From assembly GCF_004923205.2 (NCBI RefSeq), contig NZ_SELD02000043.1, positions 1 through 64,000 on the forward strand: DNA of 64,000 bases, written 5' to 3'. The position numbers and the translations under genes are program-made. Below the pieces are notes generated by a model. That model was given only the letters and a program-made list of their open reading frames with translations. It was not told the DNA's origin and made no database searches. Shown here piece after piece: positions 55,764 to 64,000 of this stretch; the stretch's first letter is position 1, and each line of letters begins with the position of its first letter. The stretch comes from Paracoccus aeridis. Its GTDB lineage: Bacteria > Pseudomonadota > Alphaproteobacteria > Rhodobacterales > Rhodobacteraceae.

Positions 55764-57461
55764 ATGACCTTCAGAACCGTTACGCTGACGGCGGTCGCGG
55801 CGCTGTCCCTGGGCATGGCCGCAAGCCAGTCGCAGGCCCAGACGCAGACCGTCACCGTTCCCCTGAACGCACCCGGCACCGCCGCCCCCGCCCAGACCGG
55901 GCCGGGGACGGTCGTGACCCGCGGCTCGGACGGGGTCACCACGGTCGACACCGTGGGCGGCGTGCCCGCGGACGAGGTGGCGGCACCGGCAGGTGCCACG
56001 CCGCAGGGCGACGCGTCGCAGGAAACGCCCGGCGCGCTGGGCGGCGTGGCCGCGACCGGACCGGGCGCCGCGCCTGCGCCCGGCTCGATCGCCGACCCGC
56101 AGGCCAGCAGCGCCGATACGCTGGACCCGTCCGCGTCGGCCATGAGCCCATCCAGCATGACCCGCAGCGCTACGGTGGAATCCGGCGCCGGCAACGTCGT
56201 GTCGGGCACGACCGACGCCACCGCCGTCGGCGACGTGACCAGCACCGGCGCGCCCGCGCGCCTGCCGCAGCAGCCCAACGTCACGGAAGACGCGACGACC
56301 GAACCCAGCGCCGAAGTGACCGGCACGGACATCTCGGACACGGAATCGGCGGCCCGGCCCACGGCCGAGGGCGAGACGCCGGCGCCCCAGCTTTCGCAGG
56401 AAGAAGCGACCGAGGCCGCGCGGACCGGCACGGCCGCGCCCGACGGCGCGCCCGCCACCCCGACGCCCACCGGCTCGCCCGGGGAACCGCCGGCAGCCCC
56501 GAAGGAAGGGCTGCCCGCGTCCGCGACCGAGGAACAGGTCACCGCACCCGTTCCGGTCGGCACCGAGGCAGGCGAGCCCGCCCCCGGCGAGGCACCCGTA
56601 GCCGGTGCCGCACCCGAAGGCGCAGCTGACGGCGTTGGCGACACGCCGCCGGACGAACAGGTTCCCGCCGCCGCGCCCGAGGGGGGCGAGGACGCCCACG
56701 CCGCCGAAGCCGCCCCCGCCGCCGCGCACCACGCGCATGTCGAGGATGTGGACTTCTCGTTCGAGGGTCCGTTCGGCAGGTTCGACCAGTTCCAGCTGCA
56801 GCGCGGCCTTCAGGTCTACACCGAGGTCTGCTCGGCCTGCCACGGCATGAAGCAGGTCGCGATCCGCAGCCTCGCCGACGAAGGCGGCCCGGGCCTGCCG
56901 GAAAACCAGGTCCGCGCCTATGCCGCGCAGATGACGATCATGGACCCGGAAACCGGCGAGGAGCGTCCGCGCCTGCCGACCGACCACTTCCCGACCGTCA
57001 CCGGCCTCGGCATGGGTCCCGACCTGTCGCTGATGGCCAAGGCGCGCGCCGGCTTCCACGGCCCCTACGGGACCGGGATCAGCCAGCTCGTGAACGGCAT
57101 GGGCGGGCCGGAATACATCCACGCCATCCTGACCGGCTACACCGGCGAGCAGAAGGAAGAGGCAGGGTCGGTCCTCTACGAGAACACCGCCTTCGCCAGC
57201 GGCTGGATCGCGATGCCCCCGCCGCTGCAGGCCGACCAGGTGGCCTTCGCGGACGGCGCGCCCTCGGACGTGGACAGCATGTCGATGGACGTGACCGCGT
57301 TCCTCATGTGGGCGGCCGAGCCGCACCTGATGGACCGCAAGCAGGTGGGCTTCGTGTCGGTGCTGTTCCTGATCGCGCTGACGGTGCTTCTGTACCTGAC
57401 CAACCAGCGCCTGTGGTGGCCGCTCAAGCACCGCGCCGACCGGCTGAACGACGGCCGCTGA
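55764..57461 (+). CDS. petC: Cytochrome c1 with very long N-terminal low-complexity extension
   Basis: The product is 565 residues. After a Sec signal (about 1-25) comes a region of roughly 300 residues rich in Ala, Pro, Thr, Glu and Gly. The true cytochrome begins near residue 325 ([37 protein letters not shown]). The heme motif CSACH is at 356-360, and [19 protein letters not shown] and the Met-ligand region WIAMPPPL follow. The C-terminal helix [18 protein letters not shown] anchors it. Paracoccus denitrificans has a shorter, strongly acidic extension here; this one is longer and less acidic. It accepts electrons from the Rieske protein. Confidence 0.96.
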   Translation: MTFRTVTLTAVAALSLGMAASQSQAQTQTVTVPLNAPGTAAPAQTGPGTVVTRGSDGVTTVDTVGGVPADEVAAPAGATPQGDASQETPGALGGVAATGPGAAPAPGSIADPQASSADTLDPSASAMSPSSMTRSATVESGAGNVVSGTTDATAVGDVTSTGAPARLPQQPNVTEDATTEPSAEVTGTDISDTESAARPTAEGETPAPQLSQEEATEAARTGTAAPDGAPATPTPTGSPGEPPAAPKEGLPASATEEQVTAPVPVGTEAGEPAPGEAPVAGAAPEGAADGVGDTPPDEQVPAAAPEGGEDAHAAEAAPAAAHHAHVEDVDFSFEGPFGRFDQFQLQRGLQVYTEVCSACHGMKQVAIRSLADEGGPGLPENQVRAYAAQMTIMDPETGEERPRLPTDHFPTVTGLGMGPDLSLMAKARAGFHGPYGTGISQLVNGMGGPEYIHAILTGYTGEQKEEAGSVLYENTAFASGWIAMPPPLQADQVAFADGAPSDVDSMSMDVTAFLMWAAEPHLMDRKQVGFVSVLFLIALTVLLYLTNQRLWWPLKHRADRLNDGR

Positions 57462-57487
57462 GCCGCCGACACGGTTCGCTGAAACAG

Positions 57488-57520
57488 GAACGCGCCCCCC
57501 ACGGGCGCGTTCGTCCGTTC
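57488..57520 (+). terminator. Terminator of the petABC operon
   Basis: GAACGCGCCC (57488-57497) pairs perfectly with GGGCGCGTTC (57503-57512) over a five-base loop, followed by the moderately T-rich GTCCGTTC. It lies 26 bases after the petC stop and just before the kinase gene. Confidence 0.75.
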
Positions 57521-57533
57521 GGGGGCAGTCAGG

Positions 57534-58412
57534 ATGGCGATCTTCAACCTCGGCTCGATCAACGTCGACTATGTCTACCGCCTCGCCGCGCTCGCCGAAC
57601 CCGGTGAGACGGTGGCGGCGCGGTCGCTGTCGCGCGGCCTGGGCGGCAAGGGCGCGAACCAGTCGATCGCCGCCGCCCGCGCAGGTGCGGCCGTGTGCCA
57701 CATCGGCGCCATCGCGGAAAGCGACGCGTGGGTCGCGGAAATCCTCGGCGCCTCTGCCGTGGATGTGGCGGGGGTCGCGCGTCTGGCGGACGCGGCGACC
57801 GGCCACGCCATCATCATGGTCGACGAGCACGGCGAGAATGCCATCGTCATCCACCCCGGTGCCAACCGGGCGCTGGCCGAAGGCGACGTCCTGCAAGCGC
57901 TGTCGGGGATCGGCCCCGCCGACACGCTGCTGCTGCAGAACGAGACCTCGCACCAGCGCGCCGCGGCGGCCTTCGCGCGCAGGGCGGGGGCGCGGGTGAT
58001 CTATTCCGCGGCGCCGTTCGACCTCGACGCGGTGCGCGAGGTGCTGCCCTTCGTCTCGATCCTCGCGGTCAACGCGGGCGAGGCCGCGCGGCTGCAGGCA
58101 GGCATCGACGCGCCGCTGCCGGTCGCGGGAATGCTGGTGACGATGGGCGCCGACGGGGCGGAATACCGCGATCTCGCGTCGGGCCGGGTCACGCGGCAGG
58201 CGGCCTTCCCGGTCACGCCGGTCGATACCACGGGCGCGGGCGACTGCTTCGCGGGGTGGTTCGCGGCCGGGCTGGACGCGGGGCTGGGCATCGACACGGC
58301 GCTGCGCCGCGCCGCCGCCGCCGCCGCGCTGCAGGTCACGCGGCCCGGCGCGGCCGATGCGATGCCGGCGCTGGACGAGGTGATCGCCTTCCTCGACAAG
58401 GCCGGCCCCTGA
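57534..58412 (+). CDS. rbsK: PfkB-family sugar kinase, ribokinase-like
   Basis: The product is 292 residues. The N-terminal signature is GSINVDYVYRLAALAEPGETVAARSLSRGLGGKGANQSIAAARAGA. VDEHGENAIVIHPGANRAL follows, and the ATP/catalytic-base motif is DTTGAGDCFAGWFAAGL. The GGKGANQ and pattern spacing match ribokinase more than fructokinase, but no ribose transporter is adjacent, so the substrate is not certain. It stands alone after the petABC terminator. Confidence 0.88.
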   Translation: MAIFNLGSINVDYVYRLAALAEPGETVAARSLSRGLGGKGANQSIAAARAGAAVCHIGAIAESDAWVAEILGASAVDVAGVARLADAATGHAIIMVDEHGENAIVIHPGANRALAEGDVLQALSGIGPADTLLLQNETSHQRAAAAFARRAGARVIYSAAPFDLDAVREVLPFVSILAVNAGEAARLQAGIDAPLPVAGMLVTMGADGAEYRDLASGRVTRQAAFPVTPVDTTGAGDCFAGWFAAGLDAGLGIDTALRRAAAAAALQVTRPGAADAMPALDEVIAFLDKAGP

Positions 58413-58486
58413 CCGCGCGACCGGCCCGGGGCTTGTGACCCGCCCCCGTGCTTGTGACCGGCAGTGGCAGCGCCTATGTGCCGGAC

Positions 58487-59278
58487 ATGCGTATCCCGTT
58501 CCTGAAATCCGCGCCGACCGTGGCGGTGATCCGCCTGCACGGCACCATCGGCGCCGCCTCGCGCGGGGCCGGTCTGTCGGACGCGGCGCTTGCCCCGCTG
58601 CTGGCGCGCGCCTTCCGCAAGGGCGGCCCGCGCGCCGTCGCGCTGTCGATCAACTCGCCCGGCGGGTCGCCCGTGCAATCGTCGCTGATCGCCGCGCGCA
58701 TCCGCCGCCTTGCCGACCGCCACAAGCTGCCGGTCCATGCCTTCGTCGAGGACGTGGCCGCCTCGGGCGGCTACTGGCTCGCCACCGCCGCCGACGACAT
58801 CTGGGCCGACCACAGTTCGGTCCTGGGATCAATCGGCGTGATCGCGGCGGGGTTCGGCTTTTCCGACCTGATCGCCCGCCACGGGATCGAACGGCGCGTC
58901 CATACCGCCGGCCGGTCCAAGTCGATGCTGGACCCGTTCCGCCCGGAATCGCCCGAGGACGTGGCCCGGCTCGAACGGCTGATGCAGCCGATGCACGACG
59001 CCTTCAAGACGCAGGTGAGCGCCCGGCGCGGGAACCGGCTGGCACAGGGGACGGACCTGTTCACCGGCGACGTCTGGACCGGCGCGCAGGCGGTCGAGGT
59101 GGGGCTGGCCGACGGGATCGCGCATATGGAGCCGAAGCTGCGCGAGCTTTACGGCGACAAGGTGCGGCTGCGGCACTATGGCGCGCGCAAGCCGTTCCTC
59201 CGCAGGCTGGGCATGTCCGCCGACGACCTCGTGGACGCCGTCCACGACCGGGTCGCCTGGCCGGGCACGGGACGCTGA
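58487..59278 (+). CDS. S49-family (SohB/SppA-like) serine peptidase
   Basis: The product is 263 residues. It has the S49 pattern VAVIRLHGTIG, AVALSINSPGGSPVQS, the nucleophile Ser in EDVAASGGYWLATAADDIWA, SSVLGSIGVI, and RRVHTAGRSKSMLDPF with the catalytic Lys. There is no obvious signal peptide or membrane anchor, so it may be a cytoplasmic or peripheral form. These enzymes cut signal peptides and other short membrane fragments. ATG 58487 is preferred; GTG 58448 would add 13 residues. The stop shares a base with the next start (TGATG). Confidence 0.88.
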   Translation: MRIPFLKSAPTVAVIRLHGTIGAASRGAGLSDAALAPLLARAFRKGGPRAVALSINSPGGSPVQSSLIAARIRRLADRHKLPVHAFVEDVAASGGYWLATAADDIWADHSSVLGSIGVIAAGFGFSDLIARHGIERRVHTAGRSKSMLDPFRPESPEDVARLERLMQPMHDAFKTQVSARRGNRLAQGTDLFTGDVWTGAQAVEVGLADGIAHMEPKLRELYGDKVRLRHYGARKPFLRRLGMSADDLVDAVHDRVAWPGTGR

Positions 59279-60081
59279 TGGCGCTCCGGGGCGCGGCGCT
59301 CGTCACCGGCGCGGGGCGCCGGCTGGGCCGCGCGATGGCGCTGGCGCTGGCGCGGCGTGGATACGACGTGGCCATCCACTACCACCGCTCGGCCGAGGAT
59401 GCCGAGCGGACGGCCGCGGATGCCCGCGCGCTGGGTGTTCGCGCCGCCACGCTGTGCGCGGACCTGCTGGACCTCGATCAGGTCGAGGCGCTGGTGCCCG
59501 CGGCGGTCGCGGAACTCGGCCCGCTCGGGGTTCTCGTGAACAATGCCTCGGTGTTCGAGCACGACCGGATCGACACGGCCACCCGGGAGTCGTGGGACCG
59601 CCACATCGGGTCGAACCTGCGGGCCCCGTTCGTCCTGTCGCAGCGTTTCGCGGCGCAACTCGCCCCCGACCAGCCACCCCCGCCGGGAACGGAGCGCGAG
59701 GCCGACGCCCTCATCGTCAACATGGTCGACCAGCGCGTCCTGAAGCCCACGCCCGAGTTCATGACCTACTCGCTTGCCAAGGCGGGCCTGTGGGCGCTGA
59801 CGCGGACCATGGCGCAGGCGCTCGCCCCGCGCGTCCGGGTGAACGCGATCGGGCCCGGCCCCACGCTGCAAGGCGACCGGCAGAGCGACGATCACTTCCG
59901 CCGCCAGCGCGCCGGGACGATCCTCGAACGCGGCGCGGATGCGGGGGACGTGACGGCGGCGCTGGACTACCTGCTGTATGCGCGGGCGGTCACGGGACAG
60001 CTGATCTGCGTGGACGGCGGCCAGCATCTGGGTTGGCGCACGCCCGATGTCGTGGGGTCCGGTGGACGCGGAATCGCTTGA
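59278..60081 (+). CDS. SDR oxidoreductase, pteridine-reductase-like
   Basis: The product is 267 residues. The cofactor motif TGAGRRLGRAMALALARRGYDVAIHYHRS has the TGxxxRxG form seen in pteridine reductases rather than the usual TGxxxGxG. LVNNASVFEHD, the active site YSLAK and VNAIGPGPTLQ follow. It probably reduces a pterin or folate with NADPH, but a general 3-ketoacyl-type role cannot be excluded. It is coupled to the S49 peptidase gene. After it comes a 282-base gap before uvrC with AT-rich sequence and DnaA-box-like elements. Confidence 0.87.
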   Translation: MALRGAALVTGAGRRLGRAMALALARRGYDVAIHYHRSAEDAERTAADARALGVRAATLCADLLDLDQVEALVPAAVAELGPLGVLVNNASVFEHDRIDTATRESWDRHIGSNLRAPFVLSQRFAAQLAPDQPPPPGTEREADALIVNMVDQRVLKPTPEFMTYSLAKAGLWALTRTMAQALAPRVRVNAIGPGPTLQGDRQSDDHFRRQRAGTILERGADAGDVTAALDYLLYARAVTGQLICVDGGQHLGWRTPDVVGSGGRGIA

Positions 60082-60092
60082 CGCCGGCGATG

Positions 60093-60389
60093 TTGTCCAC
60101 CTGCCGCGCTGCGATCACGGAACCGTCGCGAATCCGTCAACGAAATCAGGTTGTTCGGACGGTGAGATAAAATATCCTTTCACATCAATAGCTTGCAACA
60201 CTGCCTAAAATGCAGGCAACCCGATGGAAGATCATCATATGTTGGACCGGGCGACCGTCGCCCCAAGTCCCTCCACAGAGTTATCCCCAGAAACCGTGGA
60301 CAGGAATCCGCTTGTCAGGCTGCCGCTCTTGCGGGGTGGCGCAGGAATCACTTTGTTGTCCCCATGACCGACCAGCCCTCTATGGATAA
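60093..60389. other. Cluster of DnaA-box-like 9-mers around an AT-rich stretch
   Basis: Five 9-mers resemble the DnaA box TTATCCACA with one or a few differences: TTGTCCACC (60093), TTATCCCCA (60281), CTGTCCACG (reverse, 60295-60303), TTGTCCCCA (60356) and TTATCCATA (reverse, 60381-60389). An AT-rich stretch lies at about 60145-60200. None is a perfect consensus, so function as an origin or DnaA-controlled promoter is only a possibility. Confidence 0.3.
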
Positions 60390-62271
60390 CACGCATGAGG
60401 CGAGCGGGCCGAACCCGCCGCCGCCCCAGAAAACAGGCCACAGGCTGATCGCGGATTACGTCCGCCGGCTGGACAGCAGCCCCGGCGTCTACCGCATGCT
60501 CGATGCGCAGGGCGCGGTGCTGTACGTCGGGAAGGCGCGGAACCTCAAGGCGCGGGTGTCCAACTACGCCCGGCCGTCGGGCCACTCGGCCCGGATCGCG
60601 CGGATGATCCGCGACACAGCCAGCATGATGTTCCTGACCACGCGCACCGAGACCGAGGCGCTGTTGCTGGAACAGAACCTGATCAAGCAGCTGAAGCCGC
60701 GCTACAACGTGCTCTTGCGCGACGACAAGTCGTTCCCGAACATCCTCGTCGCCAAGTCGCACCCCTTTCCGCAGATCAAGAAGCATCGCGGCGCGAAGTC
60801 TGAGCCGGGCGACTACTACGGCCCCTTCGCCAGCGCGGGCGCGGTGAACCGGACGCTGAACCAGCTGCAGCGCGTGTTCCTGCTGCGGTCCTGCACGGAC
60901 GCGACGTTCTCGTCGCGCACGCGGCCATGCCTGCTGCACCAGATCAAGCGCTGCAGCGCGCCCTGCACCGGCCGGATCGAGCTTGAAGCCTACCTCGCGC
61001 TGGTCGCGGACGCCGAGCGGTTCCTGCAGGGCAAGACGACCGCGGTCCAGGCGAACCTCGCCGCCGAGATGGCGCGGGCGGCCGAGGACATGGAATACGA
61101 GCGCGCGGCGGCGCTGCGGGACCGGATCAAGGCGCTGACCTCGGTCCAGTCGGTGCAGGCGATCAACCCCAAGGGTGTGGCCGAGGCGGACGTGATCGCG
61201 CTCCACATGGAGGGCGGGCAGGCCTGCGTGCAGGTCTTCTTCATCCGTGGCAACCAGAGCTGGGGCAACCGCGACTTCTACCCGAAACTCAACGGCGCCG
61301 AGTCCGCCGACGAGGTGATGGAGGCGTTCCTCGGCCAGTTCTACGACGGCAAGGTGCCACCGCGCATGATCCTGCTGAGCCACGGGATCGAGGACATGGA
61401 CCTGATGACAGCGCTTCTGTCCGAACGCGCGGGCCGGCGGGTCGTGGTGGGGGTCCCGCAGCGGGGCGAAAAGGCGGAGCTGGTGGAGAACGCGCTGCGG
61501 AACGCGCGCGAAAGCCTGTCGCGGCGCATGTCGGAAAGCGCCGCCCAGCACAAGCTGCTGGAGGGGCTGGCCGACGCCTTCGACCTGCCGGCGGTCCCGC
61601 GCCGGATCGAGGTCTACGACAACAGCCACATTCAGGGCTCGGCCCCGGTGGGCGGCATGGTCGTGGCGGGCCCCGAAGGCTGGATGAAGAGCCAGTACCG
61701 CAAGTTCAACATCAAGGGCACAGAGATCACCCCGGGCGACGACTTCGGGATGATGCGCGAGGTGCTGACGCGGCGCTTTCACCGTCTGCTGAAGGACGAC
61801 CCGGACCGCGCGTCCGAGGCGTGGCCGGACCTGCTGCTGATCGACGGCGGCGCGGGGCAGGTGTCGGCCGTGCAGGGGATCCTCGCCGACCTGGGCGTCG
61901 ACGACATCCCGATCATCGGGGTGGCGAAGGGGCAGGACCGGAACCACGGCAAGGAAGAATTCCACCGCCCGGGCCGCCCGCCCTTCGCGCTGCCGATGAA
62001 CCATCCGGTGCTGTACTTCGTCCAGCGCCTGCGGGACGAGGCGCACCGCTGGGCGATTGGCACCCACCGCGCGCGGCGCACGAAGCAGGCGATGGCGAAC
62101 CCGCTGGACGAGATCGCGGGCATCGGCGCGGCGCGCAAGCGCGCTCTGCTGGCGCATTTCGGAAGCGCCAAGGGCGTCGCCCGCGCGGGCCTGCCGGACC
62201 TGCAAGCGGTCGAAGGGATTTCCGAGACGATGGCCCGGACGATCCACGATCACTTCCACGGTCAGGGGTGA
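60364..62271 (+). CDS. uvrC: Excinuclease ABC subunit C
   Basis: The product is 635 residues. The GIY-YIG nuclease domain begins [31 protein letters not shown]. The UVR domain is [23 protein letters not shown]. The UvrC homology/RNase H-like domain has [18 protein letters not shown] and [13 protein letters not shown], and two HhH motifs close the protein ([33 protein letters not shown]). It makes the incisions in nucleotide excision repair. ATG 60364 is preferred; ATG 60382 is possible, and the upstream extension has no similarity. Confidence 0.97.
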   Translation: MTDQPSMDNTHEASGPNPPPPQKTGHRLIADYVRRLDSSPGVYRMLDAQGAVLYVGKARNLKARVSNYARPSGHSARIARMIRDTASMMFLTTRTETEALLLEQNLIKQLKPRYNVLLRDDKSFPNILVAKSHPFPQIKKHRGAKSEPGDYYGPFASAGAVNRTLNQLQRVFLLRSCTDATFSSRTRPCLLHQIKRCSAPCTGRIELEAYLALVADAERFLQGKTTAVQANLAAEMARAAEDMEYERAAALRDRIKALTSVQSVQAINPKGVAEADVIALHMEGGQACVQVFFIRGNQSWGNRDFYPKLNGAESADEVMEAFLGQFYDGKVPPRMILLSHGIEDMDLMTALLSERAGRRVVVGVPQRGEKAELVENALRNARESLSRRMSESAAQHKLLEGLADAFDLPAVPRRIEVYDNSHIQGSAPVGGMVVAGPEGWMKSQYRKFNIKGTEITPGDDFGMMREVLTRRFHRLLKDDPDRASEAWPDLLLIDGGAGQVSAVQGILADLGVDDIPIIGVAKGQDRNHGKEEFHRPGRPPFALPMNHPVLYFVQRLRDEAHRWAIGTHRARRTKQAMANPLDEIAGIGAARKRALLAHFGSAKGVARAGLPDLQAVEGISETMARTIHDHFHGQG

Positions 62272-62433
62272 GCGCCCCGGCGCCGTGAAAGTGTGGTTGC
62301 GAGACGCGTGAGATCCCGGCTTGTAGCGAGGTGCGCGGCTGGACTGCCGGCGTGAGCGGGGCGCGGTGGCCGTCCGCACGGGCCAAGGCTCGGCGCCGAC
62401 AGCGGGCGCGGACGGTTCGGCGGATCGTGCGCC

Positions 62434-63225
62434 CTACAGCAACCCCGACGCCCGGAAGCTCAGCTCCCTGTCCTTGCCGATGATGAGGTGGTCGTGGACG
62501 ATCAGGCCCATCGTCTCGGCCGCGGCGACGATGCGGCGGGTCATCTCGATGTCGGGGTCGCTGGGGGTCGGGTCGCCCGAGGGGTGGTTGTGGACCAGGA
62601 TCAGGGCGCTGGCGTTCAGGTTCAGCGCGCGGCGCACGATTTCTCGCGGGTAGACCGGGACGTGGTCGACGGTGCCCTTCGCCTGTTCCTCGTCGGCGAT
62701 CAGGACGTTCTTGCGGTCGAGATACAGCACCCGGAACTGCTCGATCTCGCCATGCGCCATCGCGGTGTGGCAGTAATCGACCAGCGCGTCCCAGCTTGTC
62801 AGCACCGGCCGGCGGATCACCCGGGACCGCGCCAGCCGCTGCGCTGCCGCCGCCACGATCTTCAGCTCGACGATGATCGCGGGGCCGACGCCATCGACAG
62901 CCGCCAGTCGCGCGGGGTCGGCCGACAGCACGCGGTTGAAGTCGCCGAACTGCTCCAGCAGCCGCCGGGCGAGCGGCTTCATGTCTTGACGCGGCACCGC
63001 GCGGAACAGGACGAGTTCGAGCAGTTCATAGTCGGGCATGGCTGCCGCGCCGCCTTGCATGAAGCGATCGCGTAGGCGCGCGCGGTGGTCGGCGATGTAG
63101 CTCGGCTGCGCTGCCCCTGCCTTCTTCGCGGCCGCCGCAGGCGGCACGGCTTCCACGTCGTCCTGCGCCGGGTCGAACCGGAACAGCGACGGCGTGGCTT
63201 CGTGGAAGGCGTGATCCCCTGGCAT
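62434..63225 (-). CDS. radC: RadC family JAB1/MPN-domain protein
   Basis: The product is 263 residues. It has an N-terminal HhH-like region (RLRDRFMQGGAAAMPDYELLELVLF and AAVDGVGPAIIVELKIV) and a C-terminal JAB1/MPN+ zinc motif, ALILVHNHPSGDPTPSDPDIEMT. The old repair role is doubtful, and the biochemical function is still unsettled. The gene is convergent with uvrC; the 162-base gap between them shows nothing definite. It follows dnaJ on the same strand after 35 bases. Confidence 0.95.
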   Translation of the reverse strand: MPGDHAFHEATPSLFRFDPAQDDVEAVPPAAAAKKAGAAQPSYIADHRARLRDRFMQGGAAAMPDYELLELVLFRAVPRQDMKPLARRLLEQFGDFNRVLSADPARLAAVDGVGPAIIVELKIVAAAAQRLARSRVIRRPVLTSWDALVDYCHTAMAHGEIEQFRVLYLDRKNVLIADEEQAKGTVDHVPVYPREIVRRALNLNASALILVHNHPSGDPTPSDPDIEMTRRIVAAAETMGLIVHDHLIIGKDRELSFRASGLL

Positions 63226-63260
63226 GGCTGCCAGCCTGCCGGCAAAACCTTAAGGCTGCG

Positions 63261-64000
63261 TTAAGCGCCCAGCCCTTCCCAGAAATTCTTGATCTTGCCG
63301 AAGAAGTTCGACGTCTGCGGATGGTTGTCGGCGTCGATCGCCTCGAACTCGCGCAGGATCTCCTTCTGCCGCGCGGTCAGGTTCACGGGGGTTTCGACCG
63401 ACAGCTCCACCAGCATGTCGCCGAAGTCGCCCTGCATCCCCGGCCCGTGGCGCAGCGGCGGCATCCCCTTGCCGCGCAGGCGCATCTGCTGGCCGGTCTG
63501 GCTGCCGGGCGCGATCCTGACCCGCGAGCGGCCGCCGTCGATCGTCGGCACCTCGACCTCGCCGCCAAGCGCCGCGGTCGTCATGCTGACGGGCACGTGG
63601 CAGGCGAGCATGCGCCCGTCGCGCATGAAGATCGCGTGGTCCTTGACCTCGACGAAGATGTAGAGGTCGCCCGGCGGCCCGCCGCGCAAGCCCGCCTCGC
63701 CCTCGCCCGCAAGGCGGATCCGGGTGCCGGTTTCCACGCCCGCGGGAATGTTCACCGCCAGCGCGCGCTGCTTTTCGATCCGGCCGGCGCCGCCGCATGC
63801 GGAACAGGGGTTCTTCACGATCTGGCCCTGTCCGTTGCAGGTGGGGCAGGTGCGTTCCACGGTGAAGAAGCCCTGGCTCGCGCGGACCTTGCCCATGCCG
63901 GCGCAGGTGGGGCAGGTGGCGGGCTCGACCGCGCCCTCGGCGCCGGTGCCGTTGCATTCGCCGCAGGCGACCGAGCCGGGAACGGAGATCGTCTTCTGCA
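63261..64000 (-). CDS. dnaJ: Chaperone DnaJ (5' end outside window)
   Basis: The 246 visible residues are the C-terminal two thirds of DnaJ. The zinc-finger domain has four repeats ([32 protein letters not shown]), followed by substrate-binding domains I and II ([62 protein letters not shown]) and the dimerisation tail. The J domain and G/F linker lie beyond base 64000. DnaJ delivers unfolded proteins to DnaK and stimulates its ATPase. Confidence 0.97.
   Translation of the reverse strand, partial: QKTISVPGSVACGECNGTGAEGAVEPATCPTCAGMGKVRASQGFFTVERTCPTCNGQGQIVKNPCSACGGAGRIEKQRALAVNIPAGVETGTRIRLAGEGEAGLRGGPPGDLYIFVEVKDHAIFMRDGRMLACHVPVSMTTAALGGEVEVPTIDGGRSRVRIAPGSQTGQQMRLRGKGMPPLRHGPGMQGDFGDMLVELSVETPVNLTARQKEILREFEAIDADNHPQTSNFFGKIKNFWEGLGA

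Noticed and set aside
60145-60213. TTGTTC with TAAAAT, and TTCACA with TAAAAT, as a uvrC promoter
   Set aside because: Spacings are 11 and 21 bases, outside the range for a sigma-70 promoter.

Overview
The window reads as chromosomal DNA of a high-GC alphaproteobacterium of the Rhodobacteraceae, most like Paracoccus. The best clues are the fbcFBC-type bc1 operon, whose cytochrome c1 carries a very long Ala/Pro/Thr/Glu-rich N-terminal extension of the kind known from Paracoccus, a Rieske protein whose start (GTG, SHADDN) matches the Rhodobacter/Paracoccus family, the TrcR/DUF1013 protein, COQ9, and the tol-pal-tilS-ftsH and ruvCAB blocks. Most of the window is housekeeping, densely packed with ATGA/GTGA stop-start overlaps. 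Taxonomy and gene names are inferred from the sequence alone.

Layout. 1-8683 (+): the end of tolA, then tolB, pal, cpoB, tilS, ftsH (own promoter and terminator), a chorismate mutase and folD. 8687-12217 (-): ruvC, ruvA, htpX, ruvB and a PaaI-type thioesterase. 12370-18247 (+): a six-gene Mrp Na+/H+ antiporter operon with an A-B fusion. 18252-20621 (-): transaldolase, DUF484, xerC. 20718-25979: priA, N-formylglutamate amidohydrolase (-), pyruvate kinase, a small membrane protein, rpmI and rplT. 26516-30568: pheS and pheT, separated by a strikingly AT-rich gene for an unknown membrane protein. 30611-36743: a GST, mscL, divergent ald and Lrp regulator, rpsU, coq9, a quinone oxidoreductase and a periplasmic RNase T2. 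36897-40000: the TrcR-like regulator, then a lower-GC island of two glycosyltransferase genes that runs tail-to-tail into mutS with a 64-bp overlap. 42719-46492: an exported hydratase-like protein, an amino-acid ABC transporter and an HD-like protein. 46502-51614: trhO and an NAD-salvage group (pncA-pncB, a flavin split-barrel protein, nadE). 51831-57461: a secreted 18-repeat MORN protein and petABC. 57534-64000: a ribokinase-type kinase, an S49 peptidase, a pteridine-reductase-like SDR, uvrC, radC and the 3' part of dnaJ.

How they work together. The Tol-Pal genes serve envelope constriction and outer-membrane integrity. FtsH and HtpX are membrane quality-control proteases. Recombination and repair functions are unusually abundant (RuvABC, PriA, XerC, MutS, UvrC, RadC). 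The bc1 complex and the Mrp antiporter belong to respiratory and ion energetics. PncA, PncB and NadE cover nicotinamide to NAD.

The most promising unexplained items are the AT-rich membrane gene inside pheST, the glycosyltransferase island overlapping mutS, the roughly 300-residue extension of cytochrome c1, the secreted MORN protein, the exported hydratase-like protein, a cluster of DnaA-box-like sequences in front of uvrC, and a perfect 26-nt palindrome on the rpmI promoter. No CRISPR array, tRNA, rRNA or insertion sequence was seen. No gap between genes exceeds 300 bases.
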